NCBI RefSeq assembly: GCF_009708005.2
Contig: NZ_CP052757.1
Location: forward strand, 558,001-622,000
From: Cellulosimicrobium protaetiae
GTDB taxonomy: Bacteria > Actinomycetota > Actinomycetes > Actinomycetales > Cellulomonadaceae
Reading direction: 5' to 3'
DNA: 64,000 bases
Positions within the stretch are counted from its first letter, which is position 1, and each line of letters begins with the position of its first letter. Both the position numbers and the translations under genes were made by a program. A model generated the notes under the pieces. That model saw only the letters and a program-made list of their open reading frames with translations. It was not told the DNA's origin and searched no databases. This document shows, one piece after another, positions 21,560 to 31,100 of the stretch.

Positions 21560-23575
21560 GTGGTGGAGCTGCGCGTCGAGGTGCTCGGGCCGGTCCGGGT
21601 GCTGCGCGACGGCGCGGAGGTCGACCCCGGCGGCCCGCGGCAGCGCGAGCTCCTGGCCCGGCTGGCGGCCGCGCGCGGTCGCCCGGTGTCGTTCGAGCGG
21701 CTCGCGGAGGACCTGTGGGACGACGAGGAGCACGACCCGCGGGACCGGCGCGGCGCCCTCGCGACCTTCGTCGGCGACCTGCGCCGCCGTCTGGAACCCG
21801 AGCGGCGCTCGCGCACACCGCCGCGCGTGCTCGTCACCGAGCACGGCGGGTACGCGCTCCGGCTCCCGGACGGCGCTCTCGACGCGGCACGGCTGGAGGC
21901 GGCCGTCGACCGGGCCGGGGTGCGGGCGGCGGGCGGTCCGGCGGCAGCCCTTCCCGACGGCGTGCCGGCGACGCCGGACGGGGGCGCGCCGTCGGGCACG
22001 ACGCGCGCGCTCCAGGAGGCGGTTGCGGGGTGGCGCGGCGAGCCGTACGCCGACCTGCCCGGGCGCGGGTGGGTCCGGGCCGAGCGGCGGCGTCTCGCCG
22101 AGGCTTACGCACGCGCCGTCGAGCTGCTCGCCGAGGGGCTGCTCGCGGACGGCAGACCCGGCGAGGCGGTCGCCGCGCTCGACCCGCACGCCGCCGCGCA
22201 CCCCTGGCGCGAGCGGGCGTGGGTGCTGCTCGCGCTCGCCCTGTACCGCGACGGTCGGCAGTCGGACGCGCTGGGCGTCGTGCGCCGCGCGCGCCGCCGG
22301 CTCGCCGACGAGCTCGGCCTCGACCCGGGCCCGGAGCTCGCGCGCCTCGAGCGCGACGTCCTCGACCAGGCGCCGTCTCTCGACGGGCCGACGCCGGGGC
22401 CGCGTCTCGCGGTGACCGCGCCGACCGGGTCGCGGGCGTCCTTGCGGTCCACCGTGGACGTCGCCCGCACGCTCGCGATCGCGGCGGGCGACCACCTCGC
22501 GACCGCGCAGCAGCAGCGGATCGCGGCGGCGCTCGCGGCGGAGGCGACGGGCGACCCGGTGCTCACCGCGCGGACGGTGACGGCGTACGACGTCCCGGCG
22601 GTCTGGACCCGGAGCGACGACCCGGCCTCGGCCGACGCGCTCGTCGGCGTCGCGCGGCGCACGCTGCGCCGCCTCGGCCCCGACGCGGCGCCGGTCCTGC
22701 GGGCGCGGCTGCTCGCCGTCGTCGGGATCGAGCACCGGGGGAGCCGCGACGCGTGGGCGTGGGCCGCGGCCGAGGACGCCGTGGGGATCGCGCGCGACGT
22801 CGGCGACCCGGGCACCCTCGCCCTCGCGCTCAACGCCCGGTTCCTCCAGTCGTTCCAACGCCCGGGCGCGGGCGCCGAGCGGGACCGGACGGGCACGGAG
22901 CTCGTCGCGCTGGCCGGGGCACACGACCTGCCGACGTTCGCGATCCTCGGCCACCTCGTCCGGATGCAGGCCGCGGCGGGAGCCGGGCGGTTCGGCGACG
23001 CCGACGCCCACGCCGCGGCGGCGGAGGACGTCGCCGCGGGGTACGAGTCGCCCGTGGTCCCGATGCTCACCGCCTGGTACCGGGCGATGCGCGACGCCGA
23101 GACCGCGCCGCCCGACGCGGCGGCACGCGCGTACCGGGCTGCCGACGACCTGCTGGCCGGGGTGCGCATGCCGGGCGTGCGCGACGGGCTGCTCCCGCTC
23201 GCGCTGGTCACGGTGCGCCTCCGGCACGGGCGGCCTCTCGACGGTCTCGGCGACACCGGGCCGTACGCGCCCTGGGTCGAGCCGTTGCTCGCGCTCGACG
23301 CGGGCGACCGCGGCGGTGCGGCCGAGCTCGCACGGGCGGCACCGGAGCCGCCCGCCGACCACCTGCGTGAGCTGCGCTGGGCGCTCGTCGCGGAGACCGC
23401 CGTCCGGCTCCGGGACGTAGGGCTCGCAGGGCGCGCCCGGCACGCGCTCGCTCGTGTGCCGGACGAGCTCGCCGGCGCGGGATCGGGGCTCGTCTCCGCC
23501 GGACCGGTGCGGGGGTGGCTCGACCGCCTCGACCGCCTCGACCGCCTCGACCGCCTCGACGGTCGCCGGGCGTAG
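21560..23575 (+). CDS. SARP-family activator (OmpR-like DNA-binding + BTAD)
   Basis: 671 residues from a GTG at 21560. The N-terminal winged helix (about 1-95: LGPVRVLRDGAEVDPGGPRQREL, GYALRLPDG) and the bacterial transcriptional activation domain BTAD (about 105-260: PYADLPGRGWVRAERRRLAEAYARAVELLAEG, AWVLLALALYRDGRQSDAL, ELGLDPGPELARLERDVL) define a SARP. The remaining 400 residues are Ala-rich helical repeats like TPRs. No Walker A or B is visible, so the AfsR-type NB-ARC ATPase is absent. The C-terminus is (DRL)n-like from a 12-bp repeat. SARPs usually activate secondary-metabolite or specialised operons; the divergent hydrolase is the adjacent target. Confidence 0.85.
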   Translation: MVELRVEVLGPVRVLRDGAEVDPGGPRQRELLARLAAARGRPVSFERLAEDLWDDEEHDPRDRRGALATFVGDLRRRLEPERRSRTPPRVLVTEHGGYALRLPDGALDAARLEAAVDRAGVRAAGGPAAALPDGVPATPDGGAPSGTTRALQEAVAGWRGEPYADLPGRGWVRAERRRLAEAYARAVELLAEGLLADGRPGEAVAALDPHAAAHPWRERAWVLLALALYRDGRQSDALGVVRRARRRLADELGLDPGPELARLERDVLDQAPSLDGPTPGPRLAVTAPTGSRASLRSTVDVARTLAIAAGDHLATAQQQRIAAALAAEATGDPVLTARTVTAYDVPAVWTRSDDPASADALVGVARRTLRRLGPDAAPVLRARLLAVVGIEHRGSRDAWAWAAAEDAVGIARDVGDPGTLALALNARFLQSFQRPGAGAERDRTGTELVALAGAHDLPTFAILGHLVRMQAAAGAGRFGDADAHAAAAEDVAAGYESPVVPMLTAWYRAMRDAETAPPDAAARAYRAADDLLAGVRMPGVRDGLLPLALVTVRLRHGRPLDGLGDTGPYAPWVEPLLALDAGDRGGAAELARAAPEPPADHLRELRWALVAETAVRLRDVGLAGRARHALARVPDELAGAGSGLVSAGPVRGWLDRLDRLDRLDRLDGRRA

Positions 23576-23609
23576 GCCCTCGGGCGCCGGGGGTGCAGGG
23601 ACCGCGACC

Positions 23610-24182
23610 TCAGGCCTCCGGGAGGAGGCCCGCCACGAGCGCGTCGATCACGTCGTCGACCGGGACGTCGGGGTCGACGGACGTCGTCAGCCGGTCGAGG
23701 AGGAGCCCGTCGATCGCGTAGTGGAACAGGGCGATCTCCCGGCGTCCCCCGGGCAGGCCCGCGGACCGGTTGAACTCGACGTCGGCCTCGAACCCCGCGC
23801 GCAGCCACGGCCCGAGCAGGGCGGCGAGCTCAGGGCGGCGCCCGGAGTCGAGCCGCAGCTCGAACAGGGCCCGGGTGACGTCGGAGTCCGCGGACAGCCG
23901 GCGCACGATGTCGCGGAGGTAGTCGGCGAAGAGCGCGCGGTCGGGCTGCTGCCCCGCGCGCCGGGCCAGGTCCTCCGGCGAGGGGGCGAGCCGTTCCCCG
24001 ATGCGCTCGAAGAGCCCGGCGACGAGCGCGTCCCGGCTCCGGAAGTAGTTCGACGTCGTGCCCGTCGGGACCCCCGCCTCGTCGTCGACCGCGCGGTGCG
24101 TCAGGCCGCGCGATCCCTCGCGGGCGAGCACGGCGATGCCGGCGTCCGAGAGAGCGCTGCGGCGCGTGGTGTTCTTCGCCAT
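23610..24182 (-). CDS. TetR-family transcriptional repressor
   Basis: 190 residues. The HTH is GLTHRAVDDEAGVPTGTTSNYF, with the TSNYF ending of the TetR recognition helix. The C-terminal half is Leu/Arg-rich (LFELRLDSGRRPELAALLGPW), resembling the TetR_C-type seen in BetI/PfmR-like proteins. It starts with ATG at 24182 and is divergent from the DHFR-like gene; direct repeats in the 76-bp gap are candidate operators. The ligand is unknown. Confidence 0.87.
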   Translation of the reverse strand: MAKNTTRRSALSDAGIAVLAREGSRGLTHRAVDDEAGVPTGTTSNYFRSRDALVAGLFERIGERLAPSPEDLARRAGQQPDRALFADYLRDIVRRLSADSDVTRALFELRLDSGRRPELAALLGPWLRAGFEADVEFNRSAGLPGGRREIALFHYAIDGLLLDRLTTSVDPDVPVDDVIDALVAGLLPEA

Positions 24183-24200
24183 GCGCCGAGGCTACCGGAA

Positions 24201-24245
24201 CCACTGCACCTGTTGTAGTCTGCTTGCGACCACTTCACCTGTAGT
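24201..24245. promoter_or_regulatory. Direct repeats between TetR and DHFR-like genes
   Basis: CCACTGCACCTGTTGT (24201-24216) and CCACTTCACCTGTAGT (24230-24245) differ at two positions and lie 29 bp apart. ACCTGTnGT and the nearby TTGTAG/TAGTTG form part-dyads. They fill most of the intergenic gap and are the likely TetR binding sites. Confidence 0.5.
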
Positions 24246-24258
24246 TGTTGGAGGAACG

Positions 24259-24837
24259 ATGCGAGAACTGACCTACTACGTCGCCGTCAGCCTCGACGGG
24301 TACATCGCCGGCCCGCACGGCGAGTTCGACACGTTCCTCGCCCAGGGGGACCACATGGAGCCGATCTGGGCGCGGTACCGCGGCACCGCGCCGACCGACC
24401 TGGCCGAGGCCGTGGGCTTCTCGGTGGCCGACGGTCCCTTCGACACGGTCCTCATGGGCTGGAACACCTACGCCGTCGGGCTCCCCGACCACCACCTCGC
24501 GAACCCCTACCGGCACCTGCGCCAGATCGTCTTCAGCCAGGCCCACGAGGCGCCCGCGGGGAGCGAGGGAGTGCACTTCACGGACGCCGACCCGGTCGAG
24601 ACGGTCCGCGCGCTCAAGCGGGAGGACGGCAAGGGGATCTGGCTGTGCGGCGGGGGCGCGCTCGCCGCGACGCTGGCCGACGAGATCGACCGCCTCGCCC
24701 TGAAGGTCAACCCCGTGCTGCTCGGGGCCGGGATCCCGCTGTTCGCCGAGCGTGCGTACGCGCCCCGGTCGTGGCGACCGACCAGCACGCAGACCTTCGA
24801 GTCCGGCGTGACGTTCGCGGAGTACGTCCGGGCCTGA
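24259..24837 (+). CDS. Dihydrofolate reductase-family protein (RibD C-terminal type)
   Basis: 192 residues. YYVAVSLDGYIAGPHGEFD at the start and GIWLCGGGALAATLADEIDRLALKVNPVLLG near the end are hallmarks of the RibD_C/YyaP-YwjB branch of the DHFR fold, which binds NADPH. These are generally not true folate reductases. The start at 24259 follows GGAGGAACG. It is divergent from, and presumably repressed by, the adjacent TetR protein, which suggests an inducible reductase for an organic substrate. Confidence 0.82.
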   Translation: MRELTYYVAVSLDGYIAGPHGEFDTFLAQGDHMEPIWARYRGTAPTDLAEAVGFSVADGPFDTVLMGWNTYAVGLPDHHLANPYRHLRQIVFSQAHEAPAGSEGVHFTDADPVETVRALKREDGKGIWLCGGGALAATLADEIDRLALKVNPVLLGAGIPLFAERAYAPRSWRPTSTQTFESGVTFAEYVRA

Positions 24838-24864
24838 GGGGTGCCCGGGCCCCGGGGGCGTCGA

Positions 24865-25572
24865 CTACACGTCCAGCGGACCTCGGACGACGGAGTCGCC
24901 CGAGTGCGCGGGGTCGCCGTCGAAGTGCTCCTCCGAGACGTCGACCACGGGGAACTGCGTGAGGTCGAGCCCGTCGGGCAGGTCGAACCGGCCCTCCGCG
25001 CCGTCGAGCACGCCGAGGCTCACGAGACCGCTGAGGTCCTCGGCCAGGAGCCACACCTCGCGGTAGGTGCCCTCGGGCACCGGGGCGTCGACCGTCACGA
25101 CGACCTGGCGCCGCCCGTCGGGCTGCTCCTCGACGCGCGCGTCGCCGGTCGCGCCCTCCCAGTCGGGCAGCGGGTCGAGCGTCGCGCTCGCGACCGTCGT
25201 CTCGGGCGGCTCGACCTCGCGGCGCTCCCAGAGGATGCCGCCCACGCCGCCGACGACGAGCGCGGCGGCGGCCGCCGCCGCGACCGGGACCCAGACCCGT
25301 CGGCGCCGCGCCGCGAGCGGCACGACGACGGCCGTGCCGGTCGCGCCGGTCGTCAGGCCGAGCTCGGCCTGGACCCGCGACCACACCGCGGCGTCGGGCT
25401 CGACGAGGTCGTCGGGCGCGTCGGCGCCGTCGAACGCGTCGGCCACGCGCGCGAGCCGGGCGGCGCCGTCGGCGCACTCCGCGCAGGAGGCGAGGTGTGC
25501 GCGCGCGTCGTCGTCGAGCACGTCCTCGCCGAGCGCGAGGAGCGCGAGGGTCTCGTCATCGATGTGCTGCAC
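24865..25572 (-). CDS. Anti-sigma factor (RskA/ZAS type)
   Basis: 235 residues from GTG. The N-terminal zinc-binding anti-sigma motif is complete: His26, Cys30 and Cys33 in HLASCAEC. A transmembrane helix follows at about 95-115 ([20 protein letters not shown]), then an extracytoplasmic RskA-like domain ([23 protein letters not shown]). It would hold the sigma factor at the membrane until released by proteolysis. Its start overlaps the sigma gene's end by 17 bp, so the two are co-expressed. It closes the minus-strand block that begins with the DUF4397 gene. Confidence 0.88.
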   Translation of the reverse strand: MQHIDDETLALLALGEDVLDDDARAHLASCAECADGAARLARVADAFDGADAPDDLVEPDAAVWSRVQAELGLTTGATGTAVVVPLAARRRRVWVPVAAAAAAALVVGGVGGILWERREVEPPETTVASATLDPLPDWEGATGDARVEEQPDGRRQVVVTVDAPVPEGTYREVWLLAEDLSGLVSLGVLDGAEGRFDLPDGLDLTQFPVVDVSEEHFDGDPAHSGDSVVRGPLDV

Positions 25573-26128
25573 CGTCCACCTCCAATCGGTCGCGCAGCCG
25601 GATCAGGCTCCGTCGTACGTGGCTCTTGACCGTACCCAGCGGGAGGCCGAGCTCCTCGGCGATCTGCACGTGGGTCAGGTCGCGGAAGAACGCGAGCTCG
25701 AGGATCGTCCGGCCGGGATCGCCGAGCCGCCGCAGCTCGTCGGAGAGGAGCACGCGGTCGGCGACGCGTCCGACGTCGGCGTCCTCGTCCACGGCGGGCC
25801 GGGGGTCCGTGGCGGCCGCCTGCTCGGACCGGCGCACCCGGGCGCGGGCCTCGTGCGCGTCGGCGACGGTGTGCCGCGTGATCCCGACGAGCCACGCGGG
25901 CAGCCGGGCCCGGTCGGGGTCGAACCGCGCCCTCCCGCGCCACGCCGCGACGAACACCTGCTGGGTCACGTCCTCCGCGTCGGCGCGCGTGCCGAGCGAC
26001 CGCAGGGCCAGGGTGTGCACGAGCGCGGACCACCGCCGGTAGGCCTCCGCGAGGGCGGCCTCGTCGCCGTCCGCGAACGCACGGCCGAGGCGCCACAGGT
26101 CCGGGTCGGTCGTCCCGGTCTCGGTCAC
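25556..26128 (-). CDS. ECF-type RNA polymerase sigma factor (SigK/SigL-like)
   Basis: 190 residues from a GTG at 26128. Region 2 is [20 protein letters not shown] to [21 protein letters not shown]; region 4 is [52 protein letters not shown], complete including the HTH. The linker is acidic, as in ECF19-type factors. The 17-bp overlap with the anti-sigma gene indicates a regulated pair. Targets are not proven; the sortase and DUF4397 genes just upstream on the same strand are plausible. No clear autoregulatory promoter was identified. Confidence 0.88.
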   Translation of the reverse strand: MTETGTTDPDLWRLGRAFADGDEAALAEAYRRWSALVHTLALRSLGTRADAEDVTQQVFVAAWRGRARFDPDRARLPAWLVGITRHTVADAHEARARVRRSEQAAATDPRPAVDEDADVGRVADRVLLSDELRRLGDPGRTILELAFFRDLTHVQIAEELGLPLGTVKSHVRRSLIRLRDRLEVDGAAHR

Positions 26129-26258
26129 GTTCAGGGCGGGTCCTCGAGGGTCGGCGCCGACCGCCCGGGCGGCAGCGGCGAGCGGGTAGCAGCGATCGTA
26201 GCGCCGGGGCCGTCGCCCGCTCGCGGGGCGCCCCGTGAGCGCCGGCCGGGGAGGGGCG

Positions 26259-26978
26259 TCACCGGACGGGTGTCGCGGTCACGACGACGTTGTCCGAGTA
26301 CGAGCGCCGGTCGCGGTCCCACGCGCCCCCGCACGTCACGAGCACGAGGCGGCGCTCGCCCGTGCGGTCGAAGAGCTCGTCGAGCGGGACGTCGGGCTTC
26401 GGGACGCTCCGCACGTCCGTCACTGTGTAGGTGTACGAGGCGCCCGTCGCGTCGACGACGTCGACGCGCGCTCCCGTCGTGATCTCCGCGAGCCGGGCGA
26501 ACGGCCCGACGCCGTCGGGGTCGTCCACGTGGGCCGCGACGACCGTCGTGCCGGCGGGGCTCGCGGGTGCCGGGCCGAACCGGTACCACGCGGCGACGTC
26601 CCCGCTGCCCGGCAGGGCCATCCGCCCCTCGGGGTCGACGCCCGCCGGCTCGACGGGGAGGTCGACGTCGAGGTCGGCGACGACGACGCGAGTGGGCGCG
26701 GGCGGCGCGGGGGCGGGCACGTCCTGGGCCGGTCGGACCGGGACGTCCCGGGCGGGCCCGGACGTCCCTGCGGTCCCCGCCCCGTCCCGGTGGGGGACCG
26801 GGACGGGTGGGGCGTCGGCCGTCGGTCCGAGGAGTCCGTCGGCCGGCTCGTCGACGGACGGCGGGGAGCATCCGGCGACGACCGCTGCGGTGACGAGCAC
26901 CGCCCCCAGGAGGGTCAGGAGCCGGTCCCGCGCACCCCGGGCGGGGCGCACGGGACCGGGGTTCGTGCGCTGCGTCAT
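26259..26978 (-). CDS. Class F sortase, lipoprotein-like
   Basis: 239 residues. N-terminal Arg-rich tail, hydrophobic stretch and lipobox-like AAVVAGC (Cys37) suggest a membrane-anchored lipoprotein or signal anchor. A disordered Pro/Asp linker leads to the sortase fold: catalytic His150 (VVAAHVDD), Cys216 (LVTCGG) and Arg224/225 (DRRSYSDN). Class F sortases of actinobacteria are often found beside a DUF4397 protein. The ATG overlaps the DUF4397 stop by 4 bp. The target signal is unknown; the DUF4397 protein itself has no clear sorting motif, and the LATTG protein at 14367 would be expected to use class E. Confidence 0.85.
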   Translation of the reverse strand: MTQRTNPGPVRPARGARDRLLTLLGAVLVTAAVVAGCSPPSVDEPADGLLGPTADAPPVPVPHRDGAGTAGTSGPARDVPVRPAQDVPAPAPPAPTRVVVADLDVDLPVEPAGVDPEGRMALPGSGDVAAWYRFGPAPASPAGTTVVAAHVDDPDGVGPFARLAEITTGARVDVVDATGASYTYTVTDVRSVPKPDVPLDELFDRTGERRLVLVTCGGAWDRDRRSYSDNVVVTATPVR

Positions 26979-27871
26979 GCGTCCCGGTCGCTCCGGACGG
27001 GGTGCGTGGCGTGCGCGTGCTGCTCGCGCCACGCGCGCGCGAGCATGACGACCGCGGCGACGAGCAGCAGCCCGAACAGGGATGCGCCGAACGCGATCGC
27101 GACGCCCGTGGCGGTGCTGCTCGGGGCTTCGGCGGCGAGACCGGAGAGACCCGCGGGAACGCCGGACGGGGAGGAGTGGAGACCCTCGACCGTCTGCGTG
27201 GCGAGCGCGAGGTTGCCCGCCTCGAGGCTGCCCCAGGCGTAGGCGATCGTGTTGACTCCCTCGGCGACCGTCAGGTCTGCCGGCCCGAGCACCGGCTCGG
27301 TCGTGCCGGCGGCGGCGATCGAGGCAGACACCGTGCCGGCCGGGAGGTCGAGCACGGCCTCCTTCGGGTTCTCGAGCCCCGTGACGACCGCGGTGCCGCC
27401 CGCGAGCACGTCGACCGCGGGTGCCGCCGCGACGTGGCGGACGGTCAGCCTGCCCTGGCCCGCCGCCGTCGGCTCGGTCGAGTTGGTGAAGAGCGTCGCG
27501 GTCGGCTGGCCGCCCGCGTCGAGGTGGGCGACGGCGGTGTAGCTCGTCCCTGCCTCGAGCGGCAGGTCGACGGGGCCGATGACCGGGGCGCTCGTGTCGG
27601 TCGCGTCGGGCGCGGTGATCGCGACGCTGTACGACCCGGCCGGGAGGTCGAGCGGCCCGGCGAGGTCGCCCGGCTGGAAGTCGTCGAGCGTGAGCTCGTC
27701 GTTCACCCAGACGTCGACGGGGGTGTCGGGCACGCCGTGCAGGACGGACAGGGAGGCGCCGTCGGCGGTGGCGGCGTGGGCCGGGAGCGCGAGAGCTCCC
27801 ACCCCGGCGAGGGTGGTGACGAGGGTGGCTGCGCCCGCGAGCGCGGCGCTGCGTCGTGCGGTGCGGTGCAT
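26975..27871 (-). CDS. Secreted DUF4397-domain protein
   Basis: 298 residues with Sec signal (ALALPAHAA-TADG). Two DUF4397-like repeats: SLSVLHGVPDTPVDVWVNDE (about 40-135) and RLTVRHVAAAPAVDVLAGG (about 140-235), both with the DLPAGSYSVAI / DLPAGTVSASI turn. A Ser/Pro linker and one transmembrane helix (GVAIAFGASLFGLLLVAAVV) precede a basic cytoplasmic tail. The start at 27871 has GGAGGACACC upstream. Longer open frames reach far upstream but run antisense through the GH92 gene and were rejected. Expressed with the class F sortase; the function of DUF4397 is unknown. Confidence 0.85.
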   Translation of the reverse strand: MHRTARRSAALAGAATLVTTLAGVGALALPAHAATADGASLSVLHGVPDTPVDVWVNDELTLDDFQPGDLAGPLDLPAGSYSVAITAPDATDTSAPVIGPVDLPLEAGTSYTAVAHLDAGGQPTATLFTNSTEPTAAGQGRLTVRHVAAAPAVDVLAGGTAVVTGLENPKEAVLDLPAGTVSASIAAAGTTEPVLGPADLTVAEGVNTIAYAWGSLEAGNLALATQTVEGLHSSPSGVPAGLSGLAAEAPSSTATGVAIAFGASLFGLLLVAAVVMLARAWREQHAHATHPVRSDRDA

Positions 27872-28061
27872 GGTGTCCTCCGGTTGCGGGGGCCCGGTCG
27901 GGACCGGGCGCTCGGGCTGTTGACACCCCCTCTTCCGGCGCGGAGGCCCGCGCGGATGCAGCGTCTCGGCACGAGTTCTCGGACGGCCGCGGGCGCTCGG
28001 CAGACCGGTGTCGGGGCAGGGAACCGCGCCCGTCGGGCAGGTGAACTTCGCGGACGGGGTC

Positions 28062-28090
28062 TTGAGGCGGCCCTGTCCGGCACGTACCGT
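28062..28090 (+). promoter_or_regulatory. Probable housekeeping promoter of the GH92 gene
   Basis: TTGAGG (28062-28067) and TACCGT (28085-28090) are spaced by 17 bp and resemble actinobacterial sigma-70-type promoters. They would start transcription about 45 nt before the GTG at 28142. The 270-bp gap to the divergent DUF4397 gene otherwise holds no recognised feature. Confidence 0.55.
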
Positions 28091-28141
28091 GGGCGCGGCG
28101 AGGCGGAGCAGCCTCGGCACGACCCCCCAAGGAGAGCTTTC

Positions 28142-31100
28142 GTGGCCAGACCATCTGCCGCGCGTCTTGACAGCGCTGTCGGACGACGCGGGGCCAGCCC
28201 GACGTCCGACCCCCACCCCCGACGAGGCGGTCGCAGCCGGCTCGTGGGTGCCCTCGCGGGCGCCCTCACCGCCGCGCTCGCGGTCGGCGTCCTGCCGCCC
28301 GCCGCCGCGGTCGCGGCCCCCGCGGCGAACGCCGCCGAGAGCGACCTCGCGTCGCTCGTCGACGTGTTCGTCGGCACCGAGGGCGACTACGGCAACGACA
28401 TGCCGGCCGCGCAGGCGCCCAACGGCCTCGCGAAGGTGAACCCGCGCACCACGCCGGGCCGCAACAACACCGGGTACGACTACGCGCAGTCGAAGATCTC
28501 GGGCTTCACGCACACCAATCTCGACGGGGTGGGGGGCTCCGGCGGCGGCGGTGACATCCTCGTGGTCCCGACCGCCGGGTCGTACACGGCGCGGCCCGGC
28601 ACGGGCACGTACGCGCACACCTTCTCGCACGACGACGAGCAGGCCGGCCCGGGGTTCTACTCCGTCGGGCTCGGCAACGTCGCCGGCAAGGACGGCGCCA
28701 TCGCCGCCGCGCCGGGCACGATCGAGGCCGAGGTCGCGGCGACCACGCGCTCGGGCGTGCACCGCTACGCGTTCCCCGAGGGCTCGACGCCGAGCCTCGT
28801 CGTCGACCTCGAGACCAACAACACGAGCCGCCGGTCGTCCTCGGTGGAGGTCGAGACGCGTGCGGACGGCACCGTGGAGCTGTCCGGGCAGGTCACGGGC
28901 TACTTCTACAACGCCGCGTACACGCTGTACTACACCGCGCGCACGCTCCAGCCCGCGACGGTGCAGACCTGGGGCGACGACGACAAGCTCGTCGACGCCA
29001 CGGCCCAGGACGGCGTCGACACCGGCGCGATCCTCACGTTCGACCCGGCCGACGCGGGGGACGTCGGCCTGCAGGTCACGCTGTCGCCGGTGAGCGTCGA
29101 GCAGGCGCGGGTCGACCAGCAGGTCGAGCTCGGCGAGCTGTCGTTCGACGAGATCCGTGACCGCACGCGCGCCGAGTGGAACGCGACGCTCGGGCGGGTC
29201 GCGATCGACGCGTCGACGGCGACCGACCCGACGGGCGAGCTCCAGAAGCTCTTCTACACGCACCTGTACCGCATGTTCGCGATGCCGATGAACGCGACGA
29301 GCACGTCGGGCACGTACCGCGGCGTCGACGGCGCGGTGCACGCCGCGCAGGGCTTCACGTACTACGACTCGTGGGCCACGTGGGACGACTTCCGCAAGTT
29401 CTCCGTCATCGCCTACATCGACCCGGCGCTGTACCGCGACATGGTGCAGTCGCTCGTCTACCTGTTCGCGGACGCCGAGGCGACCGGCACGGGCAGCGGC
29501 CTCGGCGGGTTCGTGCACTCCGTCCCGACGGTCCGCTGGGAGCGGTCGTCGGTCGTGGTCGCGGACGCGATCGCCAAGGGCTTCGACGGGTTCGACCGCC
29601 TCGACGAGGCGTACCCGGCGCTCAAGCGGCTCGTCGGCCAGTACAGCGCGGACGAGCTCCAGCGCGGCTACGTGGCGGGCAACCCCGGCGCGTCCGTCCA
29701 GCGCGGCTACGACCAGTACGGCCTGTCCGTGATCGCGGACGAGCTCGGCATGACGGACGAGGCGCAGACGATGCGCGAGCAGGCGTCGTGGCCGATCGAG
29801 AAGCTCACCAAGCCCGGTGCGTGGACCGCGGCGGACGGCACGCAGGTCGGCCTGCTCACCCCGCGGGCCGCCGACGGCTCGTGGCAGACCGCCGACTACG
29901 CGAAGTTCGAGGCCGCGAGCCTCTACCAGGGCACGCTCTGGCAGTACCACTGGTACGACGCGTACGACATGGACGCGCTCGTCGAGGCGATGGGCGGCAC
30001 CGAGGCGGCGCGGCTCGCGATGCGCCACATGTTCGGCGAGCACGCACCGGACGACGGCAAGGCCATGCTCCACTCGAACGCCAACGAGATCGACCTGCAG
30101 GCGCCGTACCTCTTCAACTACACGGGCGAGCCGAGCCTCACGCAGAAGTGGACGCGCGCGATCTACACGAAGGAGACCTGGAACCGGTACATCGCGACCG
30201 GCTCCTCCAGCGCGGTCCCGAGCGGCGGCGGCGAGTTCACGCCCCCCGTGAAGACGAAGGTCTACCAGCTCGACCCGCGCGGCATGCTCCCCACGATGGA
30301 CAACGACGCGGGCACGATGTCGACGATGTTCGTCGCCGCGGCCGTCGGGCTGTTCCCGGTGACCGCCGGGTCGTCCGAGTTCCAGATCGGGTCGCCGTTC
30401 TTCGACGCCACGACCATCACCTACGACGACGGCAGCGCCTTCACGGTGACGGCCGACGGCGTCTCCGAGGACGCGTTCTACGTCCAGTCCGCGACGCTCG
30501 ACGGCGCGCCGTTCGGCAACACGTGGGTCGACTACCAGACCGTGATCGGGGGCGCTGACCTCGCGTTCCGCATGGGCGAGCAGCCGAGCGACTGGGGCAC
30601 GGACACCGAGCCCGCGTTCTCGATGAGCACTGCCACCGACGAGCCCGCCGCGGGCCCGCGCGTCAGCGCCGACCCGACGACCGTGCAGACGGGCGACGGC
30701 GGCGCGCTCGACGCGACCGTGACGCTCACGCTCGACGGCGCGCGGTTCGCCGCGTCCGCCGGAACGGACCTCGTCGCGAGCGGGGCGGCGAGCGTCGTCG
30801 GGCTGCCCGACGGCGTCACGGCGGCCGTGACGGTCGCGTCGCCGACCGCGCTCACCGTCTCGCTGACGGGAACGGCGTCCGCTGACGCGCGCTTCTACGT
30901 CCACCTGGGCGACGGCGCGCTCGCCGACGGCGTCGCGGCGTCGTCGCTGCGCGGCCAGGGCGTCTCGGTGCTCTCCCCGCTGCGGCTGTCCGTGGCGTCC
31001 GCCGAGCGCGACGCGCTCGTCGGGCTCGTCGACGACGCGGTGCTCGTGCGCCACGGCAACTATTCCTCGGTGACGTTCGACCGCTTCTCCACCGCGCTGG

